In this document: positions 27,894-36,793 of the stretch, piece after piece | Position numbering within the stretch: position 1 is the first letter of the stretch | How the letters are laid out: every line of letters begins with the position of its first letter | Origin: Bacteroidota bacterium | GTDB lineage: Bacteria > Bacteroidota > Bacteroidia > Chitinophagales > Chitinophagaceae | NCBI GenBank assembly: GCA_018266455.1 | Contig: JAFEAJ010000021.1 | Location: 1-63,301, forward strand | Reading direction: 5' to 3' | DNA: 63,301 nt | Program-made: the position numbers and the translations under genes | The notes under the pieces: generated by a model | The model's input: only the letters and a program-made list of their open reading frames with translations | Databases searched by the model: none | What the model was told of the DNA's origin: nothing

Positions 27894-28010
27894 CTAACGA
27901 TTGCTTGCCATATGAAAAAGAATTAAACTCTTTTTTTGCTGATTCACAGCTTCCTTAAATGAGCTGTTCGCAATTGCTGCTTCACTGGTTGCCTGCTAAA
28001 CTCATTTCGT
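27861..28010 (-). ncRNA. Candidate small RNA, about 150 nt
   Basis: On the minus strand TAGATTTG (28014-28021) matches the -7 consensus TAnnTTTG exactly. About 110 nt later the strong terminator follows. Between them two further stems can be drawn: AAATGAGTT with AGCTCATTT, and an AAAAAGA/TCTTTTT hairpin. No open frame of note is present. Size, promoter, internal structure and terminator fit a small RNA; a good -33 box was not found. The RNA family is not recognised. Confidence 0.45.
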
Positions 28011-28134
28011 GCACAAATCTAAGATGCAAACCTGAACGATCTTCGCTAACTTAGCGCGGTTTTAATTATGCCAAAATTTGTTTTTTTGTCATAGAACCCT
28101 TTGCTGTACTGCATTATAGCACAATTTACACATT

Positions 28135-29706
28135 ATGCCCAACAGATACACCGATGCCCTTTTCCAATTGATCCATTCTTTGGAAAAATCCGAAAAAAGG
28201 CACTTTAAACTTTATATCACCAGGAGCTCATCCAACGAAAACCTGAAGATCGTTCAGCTTTTTGACGCGCTGGACAAAATGAGCGAATACGATGAAAAGC
28301 TTTTGCTGAAAAAGCTGAAAGGCACTGAAAAGCCCCAGCTTTATAACCTGCGCACACATCTTTATAAACAAATACTTGCCAGCCTGCGGCTGCTCAACAG
28401 CTCCGACAGCATTGACCTGCAATTGAACGAGCAGTTCGACTATGCACATATTTTGTATAAAAAAGGGCTGTTCGTTCAGAGCCTGAAAATTTTAGAAAAA
28501 GCAAAAGAGATGGCAAAATTGAACCAGAAATACAACTACCTGGCGCAGGTCAATGCGCTCGAAAAAAGGATAGAGATGCTGCACATTAACCGCAGCATGG
28601 AGAGCCGTGCGGGGCTCTTGTCAAAAGAAGCCAATGAAATCAGTGATCGCATCAGCATGCTTTCCAGGCTTTCCAACCTTGCCCTGTTGTTGTATGGCTG
28701 GTATATCAAACATGGCCATGCCAGAAATGAAAAGGACGAAGAAGGCGTACGAAATTTTTTGAAAGACCAGCTTCCCCCGGATGCCCGCCAGCAGACCGGC
28801 TTTTATGCCAGGCTATATCTCTATCAGAGCTATTGCTGGTACGCTTTTATCAGGCAGGATTTCATTATGTATTATCGTTACTCACAAAAATGGGTAGACC
28901 TTTTTGACGGGCAGCCATTAATGATACGCGTGGAAACCAGCCATTACATCAAAGGCATGCACAACTTATTGAATGCACATTTCGACTTGCGCAACCATGC
29001 CCGTTTTGAAACAACATTGAAAAAGTTTGAAGCATTTGCTGAGACCGACCGGGTAAAGGACCATGACAATTTTCGCATACAGGCGTTTATTTACATCAAC
29101 AGCGCAAAAATTAACCAGCACCTGATGCAGGGCACTTTTAAACAGGGGCTTTCGCTGGTGCCTTACATAAACGGGAAATTGGAAGAATATGCTCCTTTTA
29201 TTGATGAGCACCGCATCCTTGTTTTCAATTATAAGATAGCCACGCTCTATTTTGGAAGTGGCGATTACAATACCTCTATCGATTACCTTCAAAAAATAAT
29301 TAATTCCAATACCGACTTGCGTGGCGACCTTCAGTGTTATGCACGGTTGCTGCATTTGATGGCTCATTACGAGCTTGGCAATTTTGAGATCATGGAGTCT
29401 TTGATCCGGTCGGTGTACCGATTTATGTCGAAGATGCAAAACCTGACCGTGATCGAGGAAGAGATGTTTGCTTTTTTGCGCAGCTCGTTCCGTATTTCAA
29501 GGCATAAACTGAAGCCCGAGCTGGAGAAGTTTTTGCATAAAATAAAACATTTTGAGAAAAACAGGTTTGCGACAAGGGCGTTTGCCTACCTGGATATTAT
29601 TTCCTGGGTGGAGAGCAAACTGGAGGACAAGTCACTGGCTGTAGTAATCCGCGAAAAATATTTGCGCAGCAAAAAGACAAGGCTAAGCGCTATGGCTGCT
29701 GGTTAG
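28135..29706 (+). CDS. Conserved all-helical protein, possibly TPR-like, unknown function
   Basis: 523 aa, no signal peptide or membrane segment. Predicted helical throughout with repeated hydrophobic heptad-like patterns (FDYAHILYKKGLFVQSLKILEKAKEMAKLNQKYNYLAQVNALEKRIEML; YKIATLYFGSGDYNTSIDYLQKIINSN) suggesting TPR-like helical hairpins. Basic overall. The GC-rich well-organised coding and full length suggest a conserved core gene of the phylum. Convergent with the downstream PLP-enzyme gene, 15 bp apart. The function is unknown to me. Confidence 0.6.
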   Translation: MPNRYTDALFQLIHSLEKSEKRHFKLYITRSSSNENLKIVQLFDALDKMSEYDEKLLLKKLKGTEKPQLYNLRTHLYKQILASLRLLNSSDSIDLQLNEQFDYAHILYKKGLFVQSLKILEKAKEMAKLNQKYNYLAQVNALEKRIEMLHINRSMESRAGLLSKEANEISDRISMLSRLSNLALLLYGWYIKHGHARNEKDEEGVRNFLKDQLPPDARQQTGFYARLYLYQSYCWYAFIRQDFIMYYRYSQKWVDLFDGQPLMIRVETSHYIKGMHNLLNAHFDLRNHARFETTLKKFEAFAETDRVKDHDNFRIQAFIYINSAKINQHLMQGTFKQGLSLVPYINGKLEEYAPFIDEHRILVFNYKIATLYFGSGDYNTSIDYLQKIINSNTDLRGDLQCYARLLHLMAHYELGNFEIMESLIRSVYRFMSKMQNLTVIEEEMFAFLRSSFRISRHKLKPELEKFLHKIKHFEKNRFATRAFAYLDIISWVESKLEDKSLAVVIREKYLRSKKTRLSAMAAG

Positions 29707-29721
29707 GTGCAAGTATTTCTA

Positions 29722-31059
29722 TTATACTGTGTCCAATGCGGAACCTATGATTTCAATTGCTGTTTGCAATTCTTTTTTCTCAATAATCAAAGCTGGCGAC
29801 AATTGCAGCACATTGCCCTGTGAAACTTTAAAGCTCAATCCGTTTTGGAGGCAGGCGTACATCACCTGTTCTGCTTCTTTTATGGCTTTATCTTTTGTTC
29901 CCCTGTCTTTTACCAATTCAACTCCCCATAGCAGCCCGATGCCGCGCACATTGCCGATGAGGCGGTGCTTTTCTGCAAGTTTTGCCAATGATGTTTTCAT
30001 GAACAACTCATCCTCTTTCACTTTTTGAAGAATATGTTCCTGCTCAATGAATTCAATCATGCTTAAAGCAGCAGCGCATCCCAACGGGCTTTTTTCGTGG
30101 GTATAATGGCCTAAGGAAACATCTTTTGTTATATTAAACTCTTCTCTTGTTATCATTGCGGCAAAAGGGATAACGCCTGCCCCAAGCCCTTTGCCGAGGC
30201 AAAGCATATCCGGCTCGATGCCATAATGCTCAAAAGCAAACATCTTTCCGGTTCTCCCAAATGCTATCGGGATTTCGTCAAGTATCAGCAGCACGTTGTG
30301 TTTATCGCAAATGCGCCTGATTTTTTGCCAATATGCTTTTGATGGTATTTGCACATCGGTGTTCCTTATTGTTTCAGCAATGAATGCGCCTACCTGCCCA
30401 TCCGAAATGATCAATTCTTCCAGGGCATCAGCATAATGTTCATCAAGGCCATCATCAAAAACATTCCTGTATGCAACAGGCTGTTCAATATTCAAAGCTT
30501 CCGGGCAAAGAAGGCCCATATAGCGCTTGAACTGCTCTTCTCCTCCAACAGCAATCGCATCCAGGGAAGCTCCATGAAAAGAGTCTTTAAGAGAAACAAC
30601 TTTGTGCTTGCCCGTTATTGCCCTGGCCAATTTCAATGCAATGCCAATTGAGCTGGTACCGCCTGGCGCAAAAAGCATGCGCTTTAAACCTGCTGGCAGC
30701 AATGTGCTGAGCTTTTGAGCGAATTCGATCGCAACAGGATTGGTATACCTGCGCGGGCAAAATGGAAGCACATCCATCTGTTGCTTCACTTTATCCATTA
30801 CATATTTGTTGCGGTAGCCTATTTGGTGCACATTGTTGCCATGGAAATCCATATACTTTTTCCCATTGGCATCTGTAATATAGATCCCTTCGCAGGATGT
30901 GATCACGTCCATGCACGGGGTAGACAGCGATTGATGAAGGAACAGGTCAGCGTCTTCATCAAGCATTTTTAATGTGGCCTGGGGCAGGGCCGAAAGCCAC
31001 TTTTTTCTTGTTTCTGAAAAATTGACATCGCCTTCTGTGAGCAGGGTTGTTTCGTTCAT
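29722..31059 (-). CDS. Class III PLP-dependent enzyme, PbfA-like (hydroxy-aminoethylphosphonate ammonia-lyase type)
   Basis: 445 aa aminotransferase class III fold. Seen: YMDFHGNNVHQIGY (about 68-81), FAPGGTSSIGIALKLARA (about 130-147), the PLP Asp in LILDEIPIAFGRTG (about 254-267) and the Schiff-base Lys in LCLGKGLGAGVIPFAA (about 283-298). The TEGDVNFS start, LFLHQSLSTPCMDVI and GGTSSIG stretches resemble the group annotated as (R)-1-hydroxy-2-aminoethylphosphonate ammonia-lyase (PbfA), which feeds phosphonoacetaldehyde degradation. No phosphonate genes are nearby, so an ordinary aminotransferase role remains possible. Follows xerD by 57 bp on the same strand. Confidence 0.8.
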   Translation of the reverse strand: MNETTLLTEGDVNFSETRKKWLSALPQATLKMLDEDADLFLHQSLSTPCMDVITSCEGIYITDANGKKYMDFHGNNVHQIGYRNKYVMDKVKQQMDVLPFCPRRYTNPVAIEFAQKLSTLLPAGLKRMLFAPGGTSSIGIALKLARAITGKHKVVSLKDSFHGASLDAIAVGGEEQFKRYMGLLCPEALNIEQPVAYRNVFDDGLDEHYADALEELIISDGQVGAFIAETIRNTDVQIPSKAYWQKIRRICDKHNVLLILDEIPIAFGRTGKMFAFEHYGIEPDMLCLGKGLGAGVIPFAAMITREEFNITKDVSLGHYTHEKSPLGCAAALSMIEFIEQEHILQKVKEDELFMKTSLAKLAEKHRLIGNVRGIGLLWGVELVKDRGTKDKAIKEAEQVMYACLQNGLSFKVSQGNVLQLSPALIIEKKELQTAIEIIGSALDTV

Positions 31060-31116
31060 AAACTATAAACTGTTTTCAAATATATAATAAGCCTGCTTCA
31101 ATTTGCTATTTATCTC

Positions 31117-32019
31117 TCAAGATTTAAATGCTGGGTGAAAATCGTGCAGGGTTTTTCTTAGATATTCACGGTCGAGATGGGTATATATTTCAGTAGTAGT
31201 AATGCTTTCATGCCCCAGCATTTCCTGTACGGCGCGAAGGTTAGCCCCACCTTCTACCAAATGCGTAGCAAACGAATGGCGGAAGGTGTGCGGGGAAATG
31301 TTTTTGGTGATGCCTGCCTTTTTAGCCAGGTCTTTCAGTATCAGGAAGATCATCACCCTTGTCAGCCTGCTGCCGCGGCGGTTCAGGAAGAGCATGTCTT
31401 CATTGCCAGGTTTAACGGCAACATGTATGCGTATGTTTTTTCGGTAAATGTTGATGTATTTTATTGCTGCATTTCCAATGGGCACCAGTCTCTCTTTATC
31501 TCCCTTCCCGGTTACCCTGATGAAACCAACATCGAGGTACAGGCAGGAAATTTTAAGGTTCACTACTTCGCTCACGCGCAGCCCGCAACTGTACATCGTT
31601 TCAAGCATGGCTTTGTTTCGCCCGCCTTCAGCCTTGCTCAGGTCTATCTGTGAAATGATATTTTCGATTTCTTCAAAGCTCAGCACATCGGGCAGTTTTC
31701 TCTTCAGCTTTGGCGTTTCCAGCAAAGCGGTCGGGTCTTTCTTTAGCATATTTTCAATCGAACAATATTTATAAAAAGAGCGGATGCCTGAGATGATCCT
31801 TGATTGCGATGCTGCCGTCATGCCCAACTCCCCGATCCACTTAATAAATTGCTGAAGGTCTTTTAATTCAATGTCCCCGGGAGCTTTCATGCTGTTTCCT
31901 TCCTGCAAAAAATCAGTCAGCTTGTTAATGTCGAATAAATAGGCATCAACGGAATTGTCAGACAGGGATTTTTCCAGTTGCAGGTAAGCCCTGAAACCTT
32001 TTTTATATGCGTCCCACAT
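31117..32019 (-). CDS. xerD: Site-specific tyrosine recombinase XerD
   Basis: 300 aa. N-terminal SAM-like core-binding domain (about 1-95) and C-terminal catalytic domain with the conserved R, K, H, R, H/W, Y set: SCGLRVSEVVNL (Arg), TGKGDKERLVPIG (Lys), HTFRHSFATHLV (His and Arg), LGHESITTTEIYTH (His and nucleophile Tyr). Length and motifs are those of the chromosomal dimer-resolving recombinase XerD acting at dif, not of a mobile-element integrase. No dif site was searched for successfully in the window. Confidence 0.93.
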   Translation of the reverse strand: MWDAYKKGFRAYLQLEKSLSDNSVDAYLFDINKLTDFLQEGNSMKAPGDIELKDLQQFIKWIGELGMTAASQSRIISGIRSFYKYCSIENMLKKDPTALLETPKLKRKLPDVLSFEEIENIISQIDLSKAEGGRNKAMLETMYSCGLRVSEVVNLKISCLYLDVGFIRVTGKGDKERLVPIGNAAIKYINIYRKNIRIHVAVKPGNEDMLFLNRRGSRLTRVMIFLILKDLAKKAGITKNISPHTFRHSFATHLVEGGANLRAVQEMLGHESITTTEIYTHLDREYLRKTLHDFHPAFKS

Positions 32020-32112
32020 GAGGCAAGTTTAAAAGATATTCATCAAATGTTGAAAATTTTCTTTGCAGCTTATTGCCTTTGCAGCATATTTGCTCTTTAA
32101 GAATCATTGTTG

Positions 32113-32619
32113 ATGGCAACTGTTAATTTACGATCGTTCAAACAAATTACAAGACATAATAAGACAAGGCTCAGGAGGTTTTTAACAAAACTAGAAAAAA
32201 ACCTTCCCCGCGGGTTAGATACATTTAAGCTTGCGGCCGATAAGGAAGTTTGGAAGGAAACCAACTGCCTGGACTGCGCCAATTGCTGCAAAACCATGTC
32301 GCCGACTTATACTAAAAAAGACATAGCCAGGATTGCTGCCTTTCTTGGGATGAACGAAAAATCTTTTAAAGAAAAATGGTTATACAAAGACAGGGCCGGC
32401 GATTGGCTGAACAAACAGCAACCTTGCCAGTTTTTAGACCTCAAAACCAATATGTGCACTATTTATAAAGCGCGCCCTGCCGATTGTGCCGGCTTCCCTC
32501 ATCATACCAAAAAAAAAATGACTGAATATATGCACGTGTACAAACAAAATATTGAATTCTGCCCTGCAACCTACCGCTTGACAGAAAAACTTGCGAAAAT
32601 GATGAGCAATCATTTATAG
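32113..32619 (+). CDS. YkgJ-family cysteine-cluster protein
   Basis: 168 aa from the ATG at 32113; two TTG codons just upstream are less likely starts. The cysteine pattern CLDCANCCKTMSPTY (about residues 55-70), then PCQFLDLKTNMCTIYKARPADCAGFP (about 117-142) and a later C is that of the YkgJ/CxxCxxCC family, thought to bind zinc or an iron-sulfur cluster. The role is unknown in most bacteria. Divergent from xerD, convergent with yraN. Confidence 0.88.
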   Translation: MATVNLRSFKQITRHNKTRLRRFLTKLEKNLPRGLDTFKLAADKEVWKETNCLDCANCCKTMSPTYTKKDIARIAAFLGMNEKSFKEKWLYKDRAGDWLNKQQPCQFLDLKTNMCTIYKARPADCAGFPHHTKKKMTEYMHVYKQNIEFCPATYRLTEKLAKMMSNHL

Positions 32620-32679
32620 GTTATAAGCTATAAACAAGCCTGCTATCCCTGCACAGCCCTCCTCATTTATTCCTCATCG

Positions 32680-33036
32680 TTACAAAGAAACATCTTGGAT
32701 CAAAAAATATTCATGCCCTTCGTTCTTAAGGGCTAAAATGGAAAGCACATCAAACTGAACGCGCTTCCATTGAGGGAATTGGGCCAAAAATGCTTCAGCC
32801 GCATTCATCAGGTTTTCGATTTTCTTTTTGGTCACGCTTTCTTCCGGATATCCGAAAGCCTTATCCCTTCTGGTCTTGACCTCTACAAAGTGCAGGATGT
32901 TTTCTTTGCAGGCAATTATATCCACTTCATAATGCGAATGCCGCCAGTTGCGATGAAGCACTTCGTAATTGTTTTTGATCAACCATGTTGCTGCAAGATC
33001 TTCGCCTTCTCTCCCAAATTCATTATGTTTCGCCAT
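32680..33036 (-). CDS. YraN/UPF0102-family nuclease-like protein
   Basis: 118 aa, full length. Restriction-endonuclease-like core: FGREGEDLAATWLIKNNYEVLHRNWR (about 6-31) followed by EVDIIACKENILHFVEVKTRRDKAFG (about 37-62), showing the D...ExK active-site pattern. YraN proteins are widespread, often near rnhB or housekeeping genes; their in vivo role is unclear. Monocistronic, divergent from the ManA gene. Confidence 0.92.
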   Translation of the reverse strand: MAKHNEFGREGEDLAATWLIKNNYEVLHRNWRHSHYEVDIIACKENILHFVEVKTRRDKAFGYPEESVTKKKIENLMNAAEAFLAQFPQWKRVQFDVLSILALKNEGHEYFLIQDVSL

Positions 33037-33142
33037 TAGATAAGTTTCTTTTATTATTTTGCGCAGGCATCTGATCGCAATATTATTCTATTAGCTGTTC
33101 ATGCTGTTGAAGCCATCGCCCGGTTTCTCATCGCACAAAACA

Positions 33143-34372
33143 ATGCCAATGCTGCAACCCGATAAAAATAAAGTTTTCAAACTGCACGGCAAAACCATGC
33201 ATTATGCCTGGGGCGGTTTATCATTCATCCCTCATTTATTGCATATCGGCAATAAAGAGAAAAGACCTTTTGCCGAATATTGGATGGGAGCCCACCCCAA
33301 TGCCAGTGCCGAAATTATTTTGAGCAATGGAGAGAAGGCGGAGCTGAATGAATACATCAAGTCATTCCCCGGGCAAACATTGGGAAAAGAAGTGCTGAAA
33401 AAATTCGGTAGCCTGCCTTATCTGCTTAAAATACTCGATGTGAAGGATATGCTTTCCATACAGGTGCATCCTTCAAAAGAAAATGCAGCGAATGAATTTG
33501 CTGAAGAAAATAAAAGAGGGGTCCCATTGAACGCGCCCCACAGAAATTATAAAGACAGCAACCACAAACCCGAGCTGATGCTTGCGCTTGGGGATTTCTG
33601 GCTGTTGCATGGGTTTAAGCCAAAAAACAAATTAATAACAGCCTTGCAGGGCATCCCTGAATTGAAGTTTTTGACCACGGTTTTTGCTCAGGGCAGTTAT
33701 CGCGAACTGTACAAAACAGTAATGGAAATGGACCAGGGAATGGTAAATGAAATTTTGCAGCCGTTGATAGACCGCATCGCCCCGGCATACCAGCGTCATG
33801 AACTGCAGAAAGGCGATGAAAATTTCTGGGCTGCGAGGGCGGCGCTAACTTATAATGAGCCCGGCAGGATTGACCGCGGGATTTTCTCTGTTTATTTGTT
33901 CAACCTTGTTCATTTAATAAAGGGAGAGGTGATTTTTCAGGGCGCGGGCCTGCCTCACGCGTACCTTGAAGGACAGAATGTGGAGCTGATGGCTAATTCT
34001 GATAATGTGCTCCGCGGGGGCCTTACCCCAAAACATATTAACGTGCATGAATTGTTGAAGCATGTGAAATTTGAAGAAACTGTTCCCGGTATCATCCATG
34101 AAAAAAAAGATGGGCCGCACCTGGCTTATTATCCTACCCCTGCGCCGGATTTCAGGCTCTCGAAAATTGAACTTGAAAAGAATGATGGCCTTAACTGCAA
34201 GGCTGCATCAGCAGAAATCTTTGTAGTGATGCGCGGCAATATTCAGATCAAAGAAAGCGCAAATGTTTTTCAGTGCTCAACAGGCGAGGCCTTTATCAGT
34301 TTCAATAATGCCTTATTTGAAATGCTGGCAACTGAAGACGCAGAAGTTTACAAAGCTTCAGTTCCTATTTAG
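33143..34372 (+). CDS. manA: Mannose-6-phosphate isomerase, class I
   Basis: About 409 aa from the ATG at 33143 (another candidate ATG lies two codons on and a longer frame starts at 33101); the family usually starts just before KVFKLHGKTMHYAWGG. It interconverts mannose-6-phosphate and fructose-6-phosphate. Zinc ligands appear in LSIQVHPSK (Gln and His), NHKPELMLAL (Glu) and GAGLPHAYLEGQNVELMANSDNVLRGGLTPKH (His, with the signature of class I). Linked metabolically to the phosphosugar mutase upstream in the window, which may make mannose-1-phosphate. Confidence 0.93.
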   Translation: MPMLQPDKNKVFKLHGKTMHYAWGGLSFIPHLLHIGNKEKRPFAEYWMGAHPNASAEIILSNGEKAELNEYIKSFPGQTLGKEVLKKFGSLPYLLKILDVKDMLSIQVHPSKENAANEFAEENKRGVPLNAPHRNYKDSNHKPELMLALGDFWLLHGFKPKNKLITALQGIPELKFLTTVFAQGSYRELYKTVMEMDQGMVNEILQPLIDRIAPAYQRHELQKGDENFWAARAALTYNEPGRIDRGIFSVYLFNLVHLIKGEVIFQGAGLPHAYLEGQNVELMANSDNVLRGGLTPKHINVHELLKHVKFEETVPGIIHEKKDGPHLAYYPTPAPDFRLSKIELEKNDGLNCKAASAEIFVVMRGNIQIKESANVFQCSTGEAFISFNNALFEMLATEDAEVYKASVPI

Positions 34373-34376
34373 CACT

Positions 34377-34407
34377 TTGCCAGAAATAATATAAATCGTT
34401 ACTTTTG
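34377..34407 (+). promoter_or_regulatory. Promoter of the DUF6580 membrane protein gene
   Basis: TTG at 34377-34379 and TACTTTTG at 34400-34407 with 20 bp between them fit the Bacteroidota -33/-7 consensus. Overlaps the intergenic space just after the ManA stop. Confidence 0.7.
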
Positions 34408-34426
34408 CTAATAAATGCACAGGATC

Positions 34427-34996
34427 ATGAAACCAAATAAATCTGTAATCTGGACATTGATTGTTTTAACAGTTGTTGCCGCGTTGTACCGCATTATACC
34501 GAACCGCCCCTGGGGTTTTGCTCCTCAATGGGCCATGGCGATTTTTGCAGGCGCAATCATCAGGGAAAAAAAATGGGCATTCGTCATACCTGTTTTGTCC
34601 ATGTTCATTTCAGATATCCTTTACCAGGTTTTGTACATCAACGGCATTACGCCAATTTCCGGTTTCTATGACGGTCAATGGCAGAATTATTTACTGTTTG
34701 CTGTGCTTGCAGTGTTTGGCATGATGATGAAGAAAATCAATGTAACCAATGTGGTGTCTGCATCCATTGCAGCACCTACGGCATATTTCATTTTGTCAAA
34801 CCTGGTATTGTGGGCCGGCTGGAGCGGCACCCGTGGTTTGGGAAGACCTAAAACTTTCAACGGCCTGTTGCAATGTTACAACGATGCACTGCCATTCTAT
34901 CGAACAAGCCTCATCGCAACAGTTGTGTTCAGCGCTGTATTGTTCGGCGTTTATTATTTCATTAGTAAGAAACAAGCTGCTGTAACCACTGCTTAA
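34427..34996 (+). CDS. DUF6580-type integral membrane protein
   Basis: 189 aa from MKPNKSVIWTLIVLTVVAALY; a start four codons earlier (34415) is also possible. Five to six hydrophobic segments, with conserved-looking IPNRPWGFAPQWAMAIFAGAII (about 25-46), SDILYQVLYINGITPISGFYDGQWQNY, and a GRPKTFNGLLQCYNDALPFYRTSL stretch before the last helix. Resembles energy-coupling/transport substrate-binding (ECF S-component-like) membrane proteins; DUF6580 proteins are proposed to be transport subunits but no substrate is known. Confidence 0.75.
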   Translation: MKPNKSVIWTLIVLTVVAALYRIIPNRPWGFAPQWAMAIFAGAIIREKKWAFVIPVLSMFISDILYQVLYINGITPISGFYDGQWQNYLLFAVLAVFGMMMKKINVTNVVSASIAAPTAYFILSNLVLWAGWSGTRGLGRPKTFNGLLQCYNDALPFYRTSLIATVVFSAVLFGVYYFISKKQAAVTTA

Positions 34997-35321
34997 TTTC
35001 CTTGTTTTGTTATAAAAGCAATCTTTTTTACATTTTGTAGTACATAAGCTGTGCATTAAATAGCTTTCTATTTCAGGCAAAGTACTTCTTTACTTATTTT
35101 TTTGTTGCAGCCAAGAAATAAAGATTGCATTTATTATTTCCAATCAGATTGAATTTTACCCGTTTTGCAAGCGGCAGAAATTAATAAACAGCTTGAATTT
35201 GCGTTGTGAATTTATCGCCTTTTTTTTAGGCAAAAAAGGCAATGCCTAAAACCGAGGAAATCGTTAAAGAAAAAGTATAATGTACTTTAGCTGCAAATTA
35301 ATTGTTGGCGACAAATAAACA
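34997..35321 (+). other. Intergenic region before the GGCT-YggS fusion gene
   Basis: 325 bp, AT-rich, beginning the base-composition shift that extends to about 37300. A short AGGC-rich inverted sequence lies at about 35217-35251. TACTTTAG at 35282-35289 is a near match to the -7 box for the fusion gene. Nothing else is supported. Confidence 0.35.
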
Positions 35322-36419
35322 ATGCAAATGAAGAATAACGTTCATTCCCTTTTTTCATACGGAACCTTGCAATTAGAAAGAGTACAATTTGAAAACTATG
35401 GACGATTGTTGACTGGGCAAAAAGACAGTTTGAAAAATTACAAGCTTGATAAACTGAAGATAACCGATAAAGATGTTTTGAAAAAGAGCGGTAAGGAATA
35501 CCACCCTATTGCAATAAAAACAAACAGCCCAAACGATTTTATTGATGGAACTGTTTTCGAAATTACCGAAGCAGAGCTAACAGAAACAGACAAATATGAA
35601 GTGGGTGATTATAAAAGAGTTTTGGAGACTTTAAATTCAGGCAATCAAGCATGGGTTTATGTTGCAAAACAGGAAAAGCCCTGCTCAACAATTGCAGAAA
35701 ACATTTCCAAAATTAAAAACAGGATAGAAATTGCCTGCAAACGCTCAGGCAGAAAACCCAAAGAAATCAAATTATTGCTTGCGACCAAAACAGTTGACTG
35801 CAAAAGAATTGAAGAAGCATTTCAGTGTGGAGAAACGCTAATCGCTGAAAACAAAGTTCAAGAAGTGAAACATAAGTATGACGATTTGAAGGCATTTTCT
35901 TTTGAGCAACATTATATCGGGCATTTACAAACCAACAAGGTTAAGGAAATTTTGAAATACAACATAAGCTGTATTCAAACCATTGACAGAATTGGATTGG
36001 TTGAAAAGCTGCACAATCAATTGACATTAGAGAATAGGACAATTGATGTATTAATACAGGTTAATACCTCCAACGAGGAAAGCAAATTTGGAATTATGCC
36101 CAACGAAGCCCTTGGTTTTGTTAAACAAGTTTCTGAATTTAAAACGCTAAAAATAAAAGGATTAATGACTATAGGAGTCTTTAGTTCTGATTTTGACAAG
36201 GTAAGAGCATGTTTTAGGTTGCTCAAAAGCATTCAACAACAAATTACAGATGCGCAAATTACTGATCTTGAAATGAACGAACTGTCAATGGGCATGAGCG
36301 GTGATTTGGAAATTGCCATTGAAGAAGGAGCAACCATGATCAGGGTTGGTACTGCAATTTTTGGGCAAAGGCAATACCCGGATAGTTATTATTGGAATGA
36401 AAACGATAAAAATGAGTGA
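35322..36419 (+). CDS. Fusion of gamma-glutamylcyclotransferase-like domain and YggS/PLPBP domain
   Basis: 365 aa; the ATG two codons on (35328) is an alternative start. Residues 1-117 form an AIG2/GGCT-like domain: LFSYGTLQ, DGTVFEITEAELTETDKYE with the acidic catalytic position, and YKRVLE. Residues about 120-365 are a complete YggS-type PLP-binding homeostasis protein: ATKTVDCKRIEEA (PLP Lys), ENKVQE, HYIGHLQTNKVK, and LSMGMSGDLEIAIEEGATMIRVGTAIFG (phosphate-binding). The codon usage is more AT-rich than the neighbours upstream, and gene remnants follow, pointing to acquisition or rearrangement. The combination might couple glutathione/peptide turnover with PLP balance, but this is speculation. 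Confidence 0.9.
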   Translation: MQMKNNVHSLFSYGTLQLERVQFENYGRLLTGQKDSLKNYKLDKLKITDKDVLKKSGKEYHPIAIKTNSPNDFIDGTVFEITEAELTETDKYEVGDYKRVLETLNSGNQAWVYVAKQEKPCSTIAENISKIKNRIEIACKRSGRKPKEIKLLLATKTVDCKRIEEAFQCGETLIAENKVQEVKHKYDDLKAFSFEQHYIGHLQTNKVKEILKYNISCIQTIDRIGLVEKLHNQLTLENRTIDVLIQVNTSNEESKFGIMPNEALGFVKQVSEFKTLKIKGLMTIGVFSSDFDKVRACFRLLKSIQQQITDAQITDLEMNELSMGMSGDLEIAIEEGATMIRVGTAIFGQRQYPDSYYWNENDKNE

Positions 36420-36451
36420 ACTATCTCTGACTAACTATTATAAAAAATATT

Positions 36452-36568
36452 GACCCTGCGGCCGAAATGGTAATTGTGCGTTTAGCTTCTCAACCCATTG
36501 CCACCAATAGCGCCAATGATGTTTATTCATTGCCGGCGTATCAGGCAGTGACAGACTATTTGAAATAG
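36452..36568 (+). pseudogene. C-terminal remnant of a beta-lactamase-family hydrolase
   Basis: Frame from 36452 reads DPAAEMVIVRLASQPIATNS and on through SANDVYSLPAYQAVTDYLK to a stop. It matches the C-terminus of the intact gene at 37469 (DPKAEMVIVRVASHPVAANS then SANDAYSLPAYEAVAEYL). The first 90 percent of this second copy is missing; the GGCT-YggS fusion gene sits where it would have been. Confidence 0.85.
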
Positions 36569-36793
36569 TAAAAAATGAAAGGCAAAATACAATAACAAAA
36601 GACCAATGATCTTACAATATGGATTTGGCAATTCCCTTTTTTTAAGAACAAATGCCATAATGGTTATTGCGATTACCGTAATTGCTGTATAGAATAACCC
36701 AGAGATAGTGATATAACCATTTTTTTGTGAATCATAGAAAACTTTCCTGAAAGGCCTTTTAAAATTTTCATAAAGAAATAAAAAAAATGACAT
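36527..36793 (-). CDS. Hypothetical small membrane protein, doubtful
   Basis: 88 aa with two hydrophobic segments (about residues 29-50, GYITISGLFYTAITVIAITIMAFV, and 62-83). The 3' end overlaps the beta-lactamase remnant on the opposite strand, so at least the C-terminus is a product of rearrangement. It may be a truncated real gene or chance. Confidence 0.3.
   Translation of the reverse strand: MSFFLFLYENFKRPFRKVFYDSQKNGYITISGLFYTAITVIAITIMAFVLKKRELPNPYCKIIGLLLLYFAFHFLLFQIVCHCLIRRQ

Larger units (their letters stand above)
27566..28134 (+). other. 569-bp gap holding a candidate small RNA gene
   Basis: The left half (27566-27860) is AT-rich with no recognised feature. The right half contains a terminator at 27861, further hairpins and a -7 box pointing left at 28014, described separately as a candidate RNA gene. 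Confidence 0.5.

Noticed and set aside
28966..29439. 157-codon minus frame
   Set aside because: Antisense within the 523-aa helical gene and without start context.
31177..31653. 158-codon plus frame
   Set aside because: Antisense to xerD, which has all catalytic motifs.
31117..32019. XerD as a sign of an integrated mobile element
   Set aside because: Sequence and length are those of the housekeeping recombinase and no flanking attachment repeats or phage/ICE genes are seen.
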